Shown here: piece by piece, positions 15,398 to 24,273 of the stretch
How positions within the stretch are numbered: the stretch's first letter is position 1
How the letters are laid out: every line of letters starts with the position of its first letter
From: JAEUMD01 sp050250815
Lineage (GTDB): Bacteria; Pseudomonadota; Alphaproteobacteria; Rhizobiales; Hyphomicrobiaceae
Assembly: GCA_050250815.1 (NCBI GenBank)
Contig: JBFWNY010000023.1
Span: 1 to 62,394, forward strand
Reading direction: 5' to 3'
DNA length: 62,394 bases
The notes under the pieces: generated by a model
Database searches by the model: none
The model's input: only the letters and a program-made list of their open reading frames with translations
What the model was told of the DNA's origin: nothing
Made by a program: the position numbers and the translations under genes

Positions 15398-17116
15398 TTA
15401 GCCTTCGTCGTCGCTGGTGTCGCGCTTCTTGATCGCGGCCTTGAAGATGTCGCCGAGCGAGGCGCCCGAGTCCGACGACCCGTACTGCGCCACGGCCTGC
15501 TTCTCCTCGGCGATCTCAAGGGCCTTGATCGACACCTGAATGCGGCGGGCCGCCTTGTCGACCGAGATGACAGCTGCGTCCACCTTGTCGCCAACGTTGA
15601 AGCGCTCGGGCCGCTGCTCGGAGCGCTCACGCGACAGATCCGAGCGCTTGACGAAGCTGGTGATCTCGCTGTTGCCGATCTTCACCTCGACGCCGTTCTC
15701 CTGAACGGCGACGACGGTGCACGTCACGGCCTCGCCCTTCTTGAAGCCGCCGATGGTCTCGATCGGATCGGAACCCAGCTGCTTGATGCCCAGGCTGATG
15801 CGCTCTTTGGCCGAGTCCACGTCGAGCACCACGGCCTTAACCGTATCGCCCTTCTTGAACTCCTTGATCACCTCGTCGCCCGGGCGGTTCCAGTCGAGGT
15901 CCGACAGATGGACCATGCCGTCGACGCCACCGTCGAGGCCGATGAACAGGCCGAACTCGGTGATGTTGCGGATCGGGCCCTCGACCTCGGTGCCCTTGGG
16001 ATGCGAGGCCAGGAAGGAATCCCACGGGTTGTCCTGCGTCTGCTTGAGACCCAGAGAGATGCGGCGCTTGTTGGGATCGACCTCGAGCACCTTCACGTCC
16101 ACCTGCTGGCTCGTGGAGACGATCTTTCCAGGGTGCACGTTCTTTTTCGTCCAGCTCATCTCCGAGACGTGGATCAGACCCTCGACGCCCGGCTCCAGCT
16201 CGACGAACGCGCCGTAGTCGGCGATGTTCGTCACTGTACCGGTGACCCGCATATCGACCGGGTACTTGGCGGCGATGCCCTCCCACGGATCGGCCTGGAG
16301 CTGCTTCATGCCGAGGCTGATGCGCTGCGTTTCCGGATTGATGCGGATGATCTGCACCTTCACCGTATCGCCGACGTTGAGGATCTCGCTGGGGTGATTG
16401 ACGCGGCGCCACGCCATGTCGGTGACGTGCAGCAGGCCGTCGATGCCGCCCAGATCGATGAACGCACCGTAGTCGGTGATGTTCTTGACCAGACCGTCGA
16501 TGACCTGACCCTCTTCGAGCCGGGCGACGATGTCGGCGCGCTGCTCTGCACGCGTCTCCTCCAGCACCGAGCGACGCGAGACGACGATGTTGCCGCGGCG
16601 GCGGTCCATCTTGAGGATCTGGAACGGCTGCGGCTGATGCATCAGCGGGCCGATGTCGCGCACCGGACGGATGTCGACCTGGGAGCCCGGCAGGAACGCG
16701 ACGGCGCCATCGAGATCGACGGTGAAGCCGCCCTTGACCTTATTGAAGATGACGCCCTGGACCTTCTCGTTCTTCTCGAACTGCTTCTCCAGGCGGTTCC
16801 AGCTCTCCTCGCGGCGCGCCTTTTCGCGCGACAGCACGGCCTCACCGAGCGCGTTCTCGATGCGCTCCAGGTAGACCTCGACCGTATCGCCGACCTTCAG
16901 GTCCGCCGGCTTGCCGCCGACGCCGAATTCCTTGAGCGGCACGCGGCCTTCCATCTTGAGGCCGACATCGATGATGGCCAGGTCCTTTTCGATACCCACG
17001 ATCTTGCCGCGGACGACGCTGCCCTCGTCGAGGTCGTCCTTGGCCAGGCTCTCGGCCAGCATGGCGGCGAAATCGTCACGGCTGGGGTTCATCTCTCTAT
17101 TGATTTCGGTGCTCAT
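15398..17116 (-). CDS. rpsA: 30S ribosomal protein S1
   Basis: The product has 572 residues with six S1 repeats, the full length for proteobacteria. Repeats 3-6 show the usual 'V-x-G-x-V-x-x-I-x-x-F/Y-G-A-F-V-x-L' pattern, for example VTNIADYGAFVELEPGVEGL. S1 binds mRNA leaders and brings them to the 30S subunit. The start has AGGAGAGCAG directly upstream. In this order cmk usually sits just upstream of rpsA, but here cmk is 6.5 kb away on the other strand. Confidence 0.97.
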   Translation of the reverse strand: MSTEINREMNPSRDDFAAMLAESLAKDDLDEGSVVRGKIVGIEKDLAIIDVGLKMEGRVPLKEFGVGGKPADLKVGDTVEVYLERIENALGEAVLSREKARREESWNRLEKQFEKNEKVQGVIFNKVKGGFTVDLDGAVAFLPGSQVDIRPVRDIGPLMHQPQPFQILKMDRRRGNIVVSRRSVLEETRAEQRADIVARLEEGQVIDGLVKNITDYGAFIDLGGIDGLLHVTDMAWRRVNHPSEILNVGDTVKVQIIRINPETQRISLGMKQLQADPWEGIAAKYPVDMRVTGTVTNIADYGAFVELEPGVEGLIHVSEMSWTKKNVHPGKIVSTSQQVDVKVLEVDPNKRRISLGLKQTQDNPWDSFLASHPKGTEVEGPIRNITEFGLFIGLDGGVDGMVHLSDLDWNRPGDEVIKEFKKGDTVKAVVLDVDSAKERISLGIKQLGSDPIETIGGFKKGEAVTCTVVAVQENGVEVKIGNSEITSFVKRSDLSRERSEQRPERFNVGDKVDAAVISVDKAARRIQVSIKALEIAEEKQAVAQYGSSDSGASLGDIFKAAIKKRDTSDDEG

Positions 17117-17480
17117 CTGCTCTCCTCAGGCGGGCCGCGCGGCGGCCGATTGGATAAACCCGGAGGCGGTCGCGCCTCAGCCCGCGCGCTCCGATCCGGC
17201 GTTGGTAACGTTGAAAGCTCCGGCAGCCGCGGTCGCTCGGCAGGAGCGCGCGGCCCGAAAACCTTCGGGTGTCATTGATTTGGATCGTCGGTCCGCTGGA
17301 TGGGCACGCCCGCCAATACGTATTTGGCCCCGGCGTTTCGCATGGGGCCCTATTGGCCGATCTTCCTCTTGATCAATCCGACAGCGGCGTCGAATGCGCG
17401 CGTTCTAGCGGAGATGCACTGGCCGCGCAAGGGCCGGCAGGGCCGCCAAACGCCCGGCGATCGAACCGTGCGGGCCCGAG
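17117..17480. other. intergenic region upstream of rpsA
   Basis: These 364 bp separate the typA stop from the rpsA start, with no supported gene on either strand. The promoter and leader of rpsA must lie here. The only clear site is the rpsA ribosome-binding site directly before 17116. I see no terminator with a T-run for typA. Confidence 0.4.
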
Positions 17481-19298
17481 TTAAGCCGCCTCGCGCTTGC
17501 GTTCCTGCTTCTTGCGCTCGTTGGGGTCGAGCCAGCGCTTGCGCAGGCGGATCGACTTGGGCGTGATTTCAACCAGCTCGTCGTCGGCGATGTAGGACAG
17601 CGCCTTCTCCAGTGACAGGCGCATGGGCGGGATGAGGCTCAGCGCATCGTCCTTGCCGGCGGCGCGGATGTTGGTGAGCTTCTTGTTCTCGATCACGTTG
17701 ACGATGAGATCGTTGTCGCGCGTATGCTGGCCCACGATCATGCCCTCGTAGACCCGTGTCTGCGGCGTGATCATGATCGGCCCGCGCTCCTGCAGGTAGA
17801 ACAGCGAGTAGGCGGTCGCCTCGCCGACGGCATTGGAGATCAGAACCCCGGTGCGCCGGCCCTGGATGTCGCCCTTGTAGGGCGCATAGGCGTGGAACAG
17901 CCGGTTCATCACCGCCGTGCCGCGCGTATCGGACAGCAGCTCGCTCTGATAGCCCAGCAGGCCGCGCGTGGGCGCGTGGAACACCAGCCGCTGACGGCCG
18001 CCGCCCGAAGGACGCATCTCCATAAGGTCCGCCCGGCGCTCCGACAGCTTGCTCACCACCACGCCCGAGTGCTCCTCGTCGACGTCGATGATCACCTCCT
18101 CGATCGGCTCCAGCCGCTCACCGCTGTCGTCCGTGCGCATGACGACCCGCGGCCGCGATACGGTGAGCTCGAAGCCCTCGCGGCGCATATTTTCGATGAG
18201 GATGGCGAGCTGCAGTTCGCCGCGCCCTGAGACGTCGAAGGAGTCCTTGTCCGGGTTTTCGACGATGCGGATCGCGATGTTGCGCTCCGCTTCCTTGAGC
18301 AGCCGGTCGCGGATGACGCGGCTCTGGACCTTGTCGCCCTCCTGGCCCGCGAACGGCCCGTCGTTGATACGGAACGTCATCGAGAGCGTGGGCGGATCGA
18401 TCGGCTGGGCCGGCAGCGGCTGCGTGACCGACGGATCGCACAGGGTGTCGGCGACCGTGGCATCCGTCATGCCGGCAACGGCGACGATGTCGCCGGCTTC
18501 CGCCATGTCGACATGCGTGCGCTCCAGTCCGCGGAAGGCCAGCACCTTCTGCACGCGGAAGCTCTCGACGACGCTGCCGTCGCGGGCAAGCGCCTTGAGC
18601 GGCTGATTAGGCTTGAGAGTGCCCGAAGTGATGCGGCCTGTCAGGATACGGCCGAGGAAAGGGTCCGCCTCCAGCGTGGTGGCGAGGATGCGCAGCGGGC
18701 CGCTTTCGACCTTGGGCGGCGGCACGTGGGAGATGACCAGCTCGAACAGCGGCGCCAGATCTTCCTGCGGGCCGGCGGGGTCGAGCGCCATCCAGCCGTT
18801 GCGGCCGGAGCCATAAAGCACCGGAAAGTCCAGCTGCTCGTCGGTGGCGTCGAGATTGGCGAACAGGTCGAAGATCTCGTTGAGCACGTCGAGATGACGC
18901 TCATCGGGACGGTCGATCTTGTTGATGGCCACGATCGGGCGCATGCCCAGTTTCAGCGCCTTGGAGACGACGAACTTGGTCTGCGGCAGCGGGCCTTCGG
19001 AGGCGTCCACCAGCACGATGACGCCGTCGACCATGTTGAGGATGCGCTCGACCTCGCCGCCGAAATCGGCGTGGCCGGGCGTGTCGACGATGTTGATGCG
19101 GGTGTCCTTCCAGACGACGGAGGTACACTTGGCCAGAATGGTGATGCCGCGCTCGCGCTCCAGGTCGTTGGAGTCCATGGCCCGCTCGGCCACCTTCTGG
19201 TTTTCGCGGAAGGCTCCCGACTGCTTCAGGAGCTGATCGACCAGCGTGGTCTTGCCATGGTCGACGTGGGCGATGATGGCGATGTTGCGGAGCTGCAT
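17481..19298 (-). CDS. typA: translational GTPase TypA/BipA
   Basis: The product has 605 residues, the standard length. G domain motifs are G1 AHVDHGKTTLVDQLL, G3 VDTPGHADFGGEV and G4 NKIDR. Domain II, an EF-G-like domain III and the BipA-specific C-terminal domain (GVLISNAVGEATAYSLFYLQ) follow. It binds the 70S ribosome and assists 50S assembly and translation under stress or cold. It is transcribed alone, divergently from the J-domain gene. Confidence 0.97.
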   Translation of the reverse strand: MQLRNIAIIAHVDHGKTTLVDQLLKQSGAFRENQKVAERAMDSNDLERERGITILAKCTSVVWKDTRINIVDTPGHADFGGEVERILNMVDGVIVLVDASEGPLPQTKFVVSKALKLGMRPIVAINKIDRPDERHLDVLNEIFDLFANLDATDEQLDFPVLYGSGRNGWMALDPAGPQEDLAPLFELVISHVPPPKVESGPLRILATTLEADPFLGRILTGRITSGTLKPNQPLKALARDGSVVESFRVQKVLAFRGLERTHVDMAEAGDIVAVAGMTDATVADTLCDPSVTQPLPAQPIDPPTLSMTFRINDGPFAGQEGDKVQSRVIRDRLLKEAERNIAIRIVENPDKDSFDVSGRGELQLAILIENMRREGFELTVSRPRVVMRTDDSGERLEPIEEVIIDVDEEHSGVVVSKLSERRADLMEMRPSGGGRQRLVFHAPTRGLLGYQSELLSDTRGTAVMNRLFHAYAPYKGDIQGRRTGVLISNAVGEATAYSLFYLQERGPIMITPQTRVYEGMIVGQHTRDNDLIVNVIENKKLTNIRAAGKDDALSLIPPMRLSLEKALSYIADDELVEITPKSIRLRKRWLDPNERKKQERKREAA

Positions 19299-19535
19299 GA
19301 CGGTCCCGATCTGGCGCGCGCCGCCGCCGCGGTCGTCTCGACGCGCGATTTCGTTGTGCGGCGCAATAGAATTGGCGTGCTGGTATCACATCCCCGGTGT
19401 AGCCGCCAGCGGGGCCGCGGTCGCGGGGCTGTCGCGCCCCGATCCCGTGGTGCCGCTGTGCACGCTTCTTGCTTCTGTGACCTCCAAGCATGCCGCCCCA
19501 CGAGCGGACGTACCGAGACGGCACAGGAGAGCCCC

Positions 19536-20075
19536 ATGTTCGAGCGCAGCCGGGTCGACAACATGAGCCAGGGCCAGCAGGTTGCCGTGCCGGCCGACAT
19601 CACGCTGGACGACGGCACGCACCTCAAGGGCCGCTTCAATCTCCCCGCCAACCGGCCAGTCCACGAGGTGCTGAACGGCCCGATGCTGTTCCTCGAGTTC
19701 CAGGCCTATGGCGGCGAACCGGCCTTGATCGCCAAGACCGCCATCCGCAGCATCCGTCTCGTCAACGTCCCATCGGCGGGACACCTGCGCGCTGGCATGC
19801 GCCCGGGTGAGACGTTCGATCCGCATGCCGTGCTGGGCGTCAAGGTCGGGGCCAGTCCGGAGGAGCTGCGCAAGGCCTACCACGAGCGCGCGAAGGCCTA
19901 TCACCCCGACCGTTACGCGACAGCCGAGCTTCCCGCCGAGGTCAGCGACTACCTCGCTGCCATGGCGCGTCGGGTCAACATCGCCTTCAAGGCTCTGGAC
20001 ACGACGCACCAGACGGCGAAGCAGCGCGCGGAAGCCAAGGCCGCCCCCGTCTACACCTCGCCCCAGCGTGTCTGA
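19536..20075 (+). CDS. J-domain (DnaJ-like) protein with N-terminal PilZ-like region
   Basis: The product has 179 residues. The start at 19536 has AGGAGAG upstream; the frame is open to 18513, but that part is antisense to typA and was discarded. Residues 1-80 form a beta-rich region (DITLDDGTHLKGRFNLPANR) reminiscent of PilZ-like barrels in related J proteins. A J domain follows at about 95-150 with the HPD loop (AKAYHPDRY). J proteins stimulate Hsp70 ATPase. The N-terminal assignment is tentative. Confidence 0.8.
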   Translation: MFERSRVDNMSQGQQVAVPADITLDDGTHLKGRFNLPANRPVHEVLNGPMLFLEFQAYGGEPALIAKTAIRSIRLVNVPSAGHLRAGMRPGETFDPHAVLGVKVGASPEELRKAYHERAKAYHPDRYATAELPAEVSDYLAAMARRVNIAFKALDTTHQTAKQRAEAKAAPVYTSPQRV

Positions 20076-20276
20076 TCCGATCGTGCTTCGCAGGTGGACC
20101 AGTGCTTGTCGAAATCCTCGTCGTGATCAGAAATGCGCAATTGCACTGCGCGACGTCTACTAGCCGGGGAAAAATCGCCGCAGAGTGCATTTTGCCCTTG
20201 GGCAACCATGATTTGACCCAAGCGAATCAGCGATGCTCGCCGCCACGGCCGATGGCCGGGTCTCGATGGGCGGGTG

Positions 20277-21305
20277 ATGAAAGCGAACAATCATTTCATC
20301 GTTGTCGCGATGGTCGTTTGCGCGGGCGTCGCAGGATTGCTGACGCAGAAGCCGCTTGACGAGCACCCTGGCAGCTCCACGGAGCATGCGAAGTCCGACG
20401 TGGCGACACTCGCCGCCGCTCGTTTGCGACCGTCGCTGGCCGAGACGACCGAGCCCTCCGACGCCCAATTGCCAGACGCTTCAGGTCACGACCGCTTTGC
20501 TTTCGTTCGTCATGGCGTCGGTCCTCTCAGGATGCCGTGGCAGGATGCCGAAGTGCTCGTCAGCCCCGACTCCTGGTCGGTCGAAGTCAATGGGGCGGAC
20601 GCCTCGGTGAAACGTGCTTCCCGCGCGCCCACCACCAATGCCGCGAAATCGCGCATCACGCGCCACACTCTGAAATCGCGCCTCGCGCAGATCGCGCCTG
20701 CGGCATTGCCACGTGTGATGTCGCGATTCCAGTCCGCCAAGGTGCCGTGGCCCCCAACGGAACTCGCCTACGTCGGCATCAAGGACGAGAAGGCGCTCGA
20801 GCTCTACGCGAAATCGGCCGATGGCAAATGGCAGTTCGTGCATCGCTATCGCGTTCTTGGTGCGAGCGGTCACACCGGACCGAAGCTCGCGAGAGGCGAC
20901 AAGCAGGTTCCCGAGGGCATCTATCGCATCTCCTACCTCAACCCCAACAGCGCGTTTCACGTGTCGCTGCGCGTGAGCTTCCCGAACGCCTTCGATCGCG
21001 CCATGGCCGCGAAGGACGGTCGCAAGGATTTGGGCGGCGACATCATGATCCACGGCAAGAACCTGTCGGCTGGTTGCCTTGCGATGGGCGATCAGAACGC
21101 CGAGGAGCTGTTCGTTCTGGCGCAGAAGGTCGGATTGGAGAACGTCACGGTCGTGATCGCGCCGACCGATTTGCGGCGCAACCCCGCGCCGACGCTCACC
21201 AGTGGTCCTGCATGGACGCCCAAGCTCTATTCGGAGATCGCCGACGCGCTGGGGCAGTTCAAGGCGCCCGAGCCGCCGAGCCTGCTCAGCCTGCTAGGTC
21301 TTTGA
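20277..21305 (+). CDS. L,D-transpeptidase family protein (YkuD domain)
   Basis: The product has 342 residues. An N-terminal signal or anchor (FIVVAMVVCAGVAGLLT) and a long low-complexity linker lead to a YkuD-type catalytic domain from about residue 160. The active-site signature is IMIHGKNLSAGCLAMGD (His, Ser, Gly, Cys). RYRVLGASGHTGPKLARGDK and QVPEGIYRI are family landmarks. It should form 3-3 cross-links in periplasmic peptidoglycan or attach proteins to it. The variant resembles ErfK/YafK enzymes. GTG (20274) and ATG (20277) are both possible starts. Confidence 0.88.
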   Translation: MKANNHFIVVAMVVCAGVAGLLTQKPLDEHPGSSTEHAKSDVATLAAARLRPSLAETTEPSDAQLPDASGHDRFAFVRHGVGPLRMPWQDAEVLVSPDSWSVEVNGADASVKRASRAPTTNAAKSRITRHTLKSRLAQIAPAALPRVMSRFQSAKVPWPPTELAYVGIKDEKALELYAKSADGKWQFVHRYRVLGASGHTGPKLARGDKQVPEGIYRISYLNPNSAFHVSLRVSFPNAFDRAMAAKDGRKDLGGDIMIHGKNLSAGCLAMGDQNAEELFVLAQKVGLENVTVVIAPTDLRRNPAPTLTSGPAWTPKLYSEIADALGQFKAPEPPSLLSLLGL

Positions 21306-21345
21306 GGCGGCGCTTGCCGCTGCTTCCCTTTGACCCTGCCATCAT

Positions 21346-22182
21346 TCATCGGCCGGCGACTTGCGGCGGAACCGTCGCCTCATGCGGCTGGGCGTCGAGC
21401 ACAACCGCACGAGGTTGAGCGCGCCGCGCGTCCTCCGCCTTCTCCTCCTCCGAGAGCTTTAGCAGAAACGTACCGATCTCAGGCCTCAGGGTGACATGGC
21501 GATCGTGGTCGCGCCGTTGCTCATCCTGCTCGTTGCAGGCGGCCGCTGTCGCACCAGGCTTCTTGATGCGGCGCGCCCCGGCGATGAGCAGCGGATGTCG
21601 AGGCTCCTCGAGATCCAGCTCCTCCAGAAACGTTTCGCGCAGCGCGTAGAACGCCTGCAGGATCGCGTCGCGGACGAACTTGTGCTCGGCCGGGGTGACA
21701 CCGGGATTCTTGCGCGGGTCGATCGACTGCAACGCGCGCCGCATGTCGTGCAGCGGCACATATGGGTAGAGCCCGACGAGGCCATCCGTCTCGCCGGCGT
21801 TCTTGTAGACGATGCGCATGTTGTCGATCGTCTCGGAGATACGGCAGAACGCGGCGAGATAGGCATGTGCGTCGGGTTTTGCCGTCTCACAGTAGTTGTA
21901 GAGCGCGGTCTTGGTGGCAACGATGCCGCGCCACTCGCGCTCGAGCGCGGCGACGAAGGTCGAGCGCTTCTGGAAGACGTTCGCCAAATAGGCCGCCGCC
22001 AGCGTGGCGATCAGCAGGCTCATGTCGCGCATGAACTCGTAGACCTTCGCGGCGGCTTTCTCGAATTCGGGCGGAAGGACCAGGAAGACGGGTGCCAGTG
22101 CCGCCACGATCGAAACGACGAGCACGAGGCCGATCGCAACGTAGACCTGACGCAGCTTGGAATTGACTTGTTGGCGGGTCAT
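21346..22182 (-). CDS. hypothetical membrane protein with two N-terminal helices
   Basis: The product has 278 residues. Two hydrophobic helices (VAIGLVLVVSIVAALAPVFL near 15-34 and MSLLIATLAAAYLANVF near 52-68) are followed by a cytoplasmic alpha-helical domain of about 150 residues (WRGIVATKTALYNYCETAKP and later HDMRRALQSIDPRK). The end is charged and Pro-rich. Start 22182 follows GGAGGTG. I recognise no family and see no enzymatic motif. It lies alone between an L,D-transpeptidase gene and an amidotransferase gene. Confidence 0.7.
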   Translation of the reverse strand: MTRQQVNSKLRQVYVAIGLVLVVSIVAALAPVFLVLPPEFEKAAAKVYEFMRDMSLLIATLAAAYLANVFQKRSTFVAALEREWRGIVATKTALYNYCETAKPDAHAYLAAFCRISETIDNMRIVYKNAGETDGLVGLYPYVPLHDMRRALQSIDPRKNPGVTPAEHKFVRDAILQAFYALRETFLEELDLEEPRHPLLIAGARRIKKPGATAAACNEQDEQRRDHDRHVTLRPEIGTFLLKLSEEEKAEDARRAQPRAVVLDAQPHEATVPPQVAGR

Positions 22183-22244
22183 GGCGCTCACCTCCGGACG
22201 TTCGCGAGCACCTTAGTATCCGACTTTGGCCAATCTTGCGGCAG

Positions 22245-23060
22245 TCACGTGCACTCGGCCATCGACTTGAACGGGCTCGGCGCCGTTGCGCGATGTGCGA
22301 CCGGTTCGCCTTCGTGAAACTGCCATAGCGTACCCGGCGCCATCGTCTCCCACCGCTCGTTATCGGTCAGCGGCTGCGTCGCGATCACGGCGACGCGGTC
22401 GTCGGGCGTCGTCACATGATTGAAGTCGACGGTGACGTCCTCGTCCTTGAGATGCGCCTCGCAGAACGGTGCGCGCCGCACGATGTAGGCAAGTTCGGTC
22501 GAACAGTGGGCGAGGAGGCACGAGCCGTTCGACAACAGGAAGTTGAAGATGCCGGTCGGCGCCAGCTCCAGCGTCAACCTGTGCAGCGCATCGAACAGGG
22601 GCTCGCGCGCTGGCGGTGTCGCACCAAAGCGCGCTTTGAGGCTCTGCATCAGCCAGCAGAAGATCAACTCGCTGTCGGTATCGCCGACGGGTGAGAACGA
22701 GCCATCGAGGCAGGGCGAGAAGCGCGGCAGGTGGCCGTTGTGGGCGAACACCCAGTTGCGGCCCCACAGCTCGCGCACGAACGGGTGCGTATTTTCCAGG
22801 CTCGTCGGGCCCAGCGTCGACTTGCGGATGTGGGCGATGACGTTGAGCGACTTGATGGGATAGCTGCGAACCAGCTCGGCAATCTGCGAACGGGCGGAGG
22901 GCGTGGGGTCGAGAAACGTGCGCACGCCCTTGCCCTCGAAGAAGACGATGCCCCAGCCGTCCGAATGATGGTCCGTGCCGCCGCCGCGCCTGCGGAAGCC
23001 GGTGAACGAGAAGCAGATGTCGGTCGGCACGTTGCAGTTCATGCCGAGCAGCTGGCACAT
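22245..23060 (-). CDS. class II glutamine amidotransferase (YafJ-like)
   Basis: The product has 271 residues. I chose the start so that the protein begins MCQLLGMNCN, which places the catalytic Cys at position 2 as in all class II (Ntn) amidotransferases. The glutamine-binding segments HHSDGWGIVFF, AHIRKSTLG and WVFAHNGHLP are clear, and PVGDTDSELIFCWLM is typical of the YafJ group. It should hydrolyse glutamine or a related gamma-glutamyl amide; the acceptor is unknown. Confidence 0.9.
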   Translation of the reverse strand: MCQLLGMNCNVPTDICFSFTGFRRRGGGTDHHSDGWGIVFFEGKGVRTFLDPTPSARSQIAELVRSYPIKSLNVIAHIRKSTLGPTSLENTHPFVRELWGRNWVFAHNGHLPRFSPCLDGSFSPVGDTDSELIFCWLMQSLKARFGATPPAREPLFDALHRLTLELAPTGIFNFLLSNGSCLLAHCSTELAYIVRRAPFCEAHLKDEDVTVDFNHVTTPDDRVAVIATQPLTDNERWETMAPGTLWQFHEGEPVAHRATAPSPFKSMAECT

Positions 23061-23239
23061 GGCGCCTTGAACTCCGATCGCAGCCGATTGTAGCGCCTTG
23101 ACCCCGTTGCCGCCAAATCGCAACGACGATTTCGGCCGTGGGCGGCAATCGAGTTCCCTGCGTGACAGCGGGCGGCGGCCGGCGCGGGTAGGCTTCGGGT
23201 CAGTCGAACCCCAGCCACGCCACGCCGGAGTGAGCCGCC

Positions 23240-23548
23240 ATGCAAGACCTCGCCGAAACCCTCATCACCCTCCTGACGCCCTACGCCGCCCGGTCCCTCG
23301 CCGGCAGCACCGGCACGACGACGCTCGCCAGCCTCGGCATCGGCGAACTCGACCTGCCGATGATCCTTCTCGACATCGAAGACGCCTTTAACATCCCCAT
23401 CCCGCTCGGTGTCGAGACGCAGGATCTGGCGACCTTCGGATCGCTGATCGCGGTCGCCCGCCTCGGCCTCGCCGCCAAGGCCCTGCCGCGCCGCCACGTC
23501 ACCCCGCGCAAGAAGAGCAGCTGGATGTCGACGAGCGCCCAGGCCTGA
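23240..23548 (+). CDS. acyl-carrier-protein-like protein without the phosphopantetheine serine
   Basis: The product has 102 residues. Residues 30-50 (LGIGELDLPMILLDIEDAF) align without gaps to the ACP helix-II region 'L-G-x-D-S-L-D-x-V-E-L-x-x-x-x-E-E-x-F', and IPIPLGVETQDLATFGSLI fits helices III-IV. The Asp-Ser-Leu attachment site reads Gly-Glu-Leu, so no phosphopantetheine can be attached there. A basic tail (ALPRRHVTPRKKSSW) ends the protein. It may be a structural partner rather than an acyl carrier. No acyl-chain enzyme lies next to it. Confidence 0.65.
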   Translation: MQDLAETLITLLTPYAARSLAGSTGTTTLASLGIGELDLPMILLDIEDAFNIPIPLGVETQDLATFGSLIAVARLGLAAKALPRRHVTPRKKSSWMSTSAQA

Positions 23549-23637
23549 AGCGCGATCGGACCGCGCACCACGTTTTCGCCCCCTTGACCCCCGCAGCCGC
23601 TTAGCCCAAAGGCAGGTGGCGAGCGGGGGTACGTCAT

Positions 23638-24258
23638 ATGATCATCGCCATCGACGGGCCGGCTGCCTCCGGCAAGGGAACGCTGGCAAAGCGGATTGCA
23701 GCGCATTTCGGCTATGCCTGCCTCGACACCGGTCTGCTCTATCGGGCGGTGGCGCGCGACCTGCTGGCCTCCGGACGGTCTCTTGAAGATGCCGCCGCCG
23801 CCGAATGGGCGGCCAAATCACTCGACGCCAAGACCTTGGATGACCCCGGGCTGCGCCTGCCCGGCGTCGGCGAGGCGGCTTCGGTTGCCGCCCGCATCCC
23901 GGCGGTCCGTTCCGCCCTGCTCGCCTTTCAGCGCGATTTCGCAGCCCAGGAACCGGGCGCCGTTCTCGACGGCCGCGACATCGGAACCGTGGTGTGCCCC
24001 GATGCCGAGGTGAAGCTGTTCATCGTCGCCGACGTCGAAGTGCGGGCGCGGCGCCGCTACGAGGAGCTGAAGAAGCGCGGCGAGCCGGTGACCTACGAAG
24101 GCGTGCTGGCGACAATCAAAGGGCGGGACGCGCGGGACGCAGGCCGCGCCGACGCGCCGATGACGGTCGCCCCCGACGCGATCGTCCTCGACACGACCGG
24201 CCTCGACGCCGATGCGGCATTCGACGAGGCGTTGGCGCTGATCCGAGCCAAGAGATGA
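23638..24258 (+). CDS. cmk: cytidylate kinase
   Basis: The product has 206 residues. It phosphorylates CMP and dCMP. The P-loop is IDGPAASGKGT, the CMP-binding segment is YACLDTGLLYRAVARDLL, and LDGRDIGTVVCPDA is the conserved GRD motif. It is slightly short at the C-terminus but within the family range. In most Hyphomicrobiales cmk stands between aroA and rpsA. Here it is alone on the plus strand, following an ACP-like gene by 89 bp. Confidence 0.96.
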   Translation: MIIAIDGPAASGKGTLAKRIAAHFGYACLDTGLLYRAVARDLLASGRSLEDAAAAEWAAKSLDAKTLDDPGLRLPGVGEAASVAARIPAVRSALLAFQRDFAAQEPGAVLDGRDIGTVVCPDAEVKLFIVADVEVRARRRYEELKKRGEPVTYEGVLATIKGRDARDAGRADAPMTVAPDAIVLDTTGLDADAAFDEALALIRAKR

Positions 24259-24273
24259 AGAGATAGCGCGCAC

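Noticed and set aside
15908..17278. A 456-codon plus-strand frame opposite rpsA
   Set aside because: Antisense shadow of the S1 repeats; composition mirrors rpsA codons and matches no protein family.
18513..19535. N-terminal extension of the J-domain protein gene
   Set aside because: The frame stays open but lies antisense to typA; the clear AGGAGAG and ATG at 19536 mark the real start.
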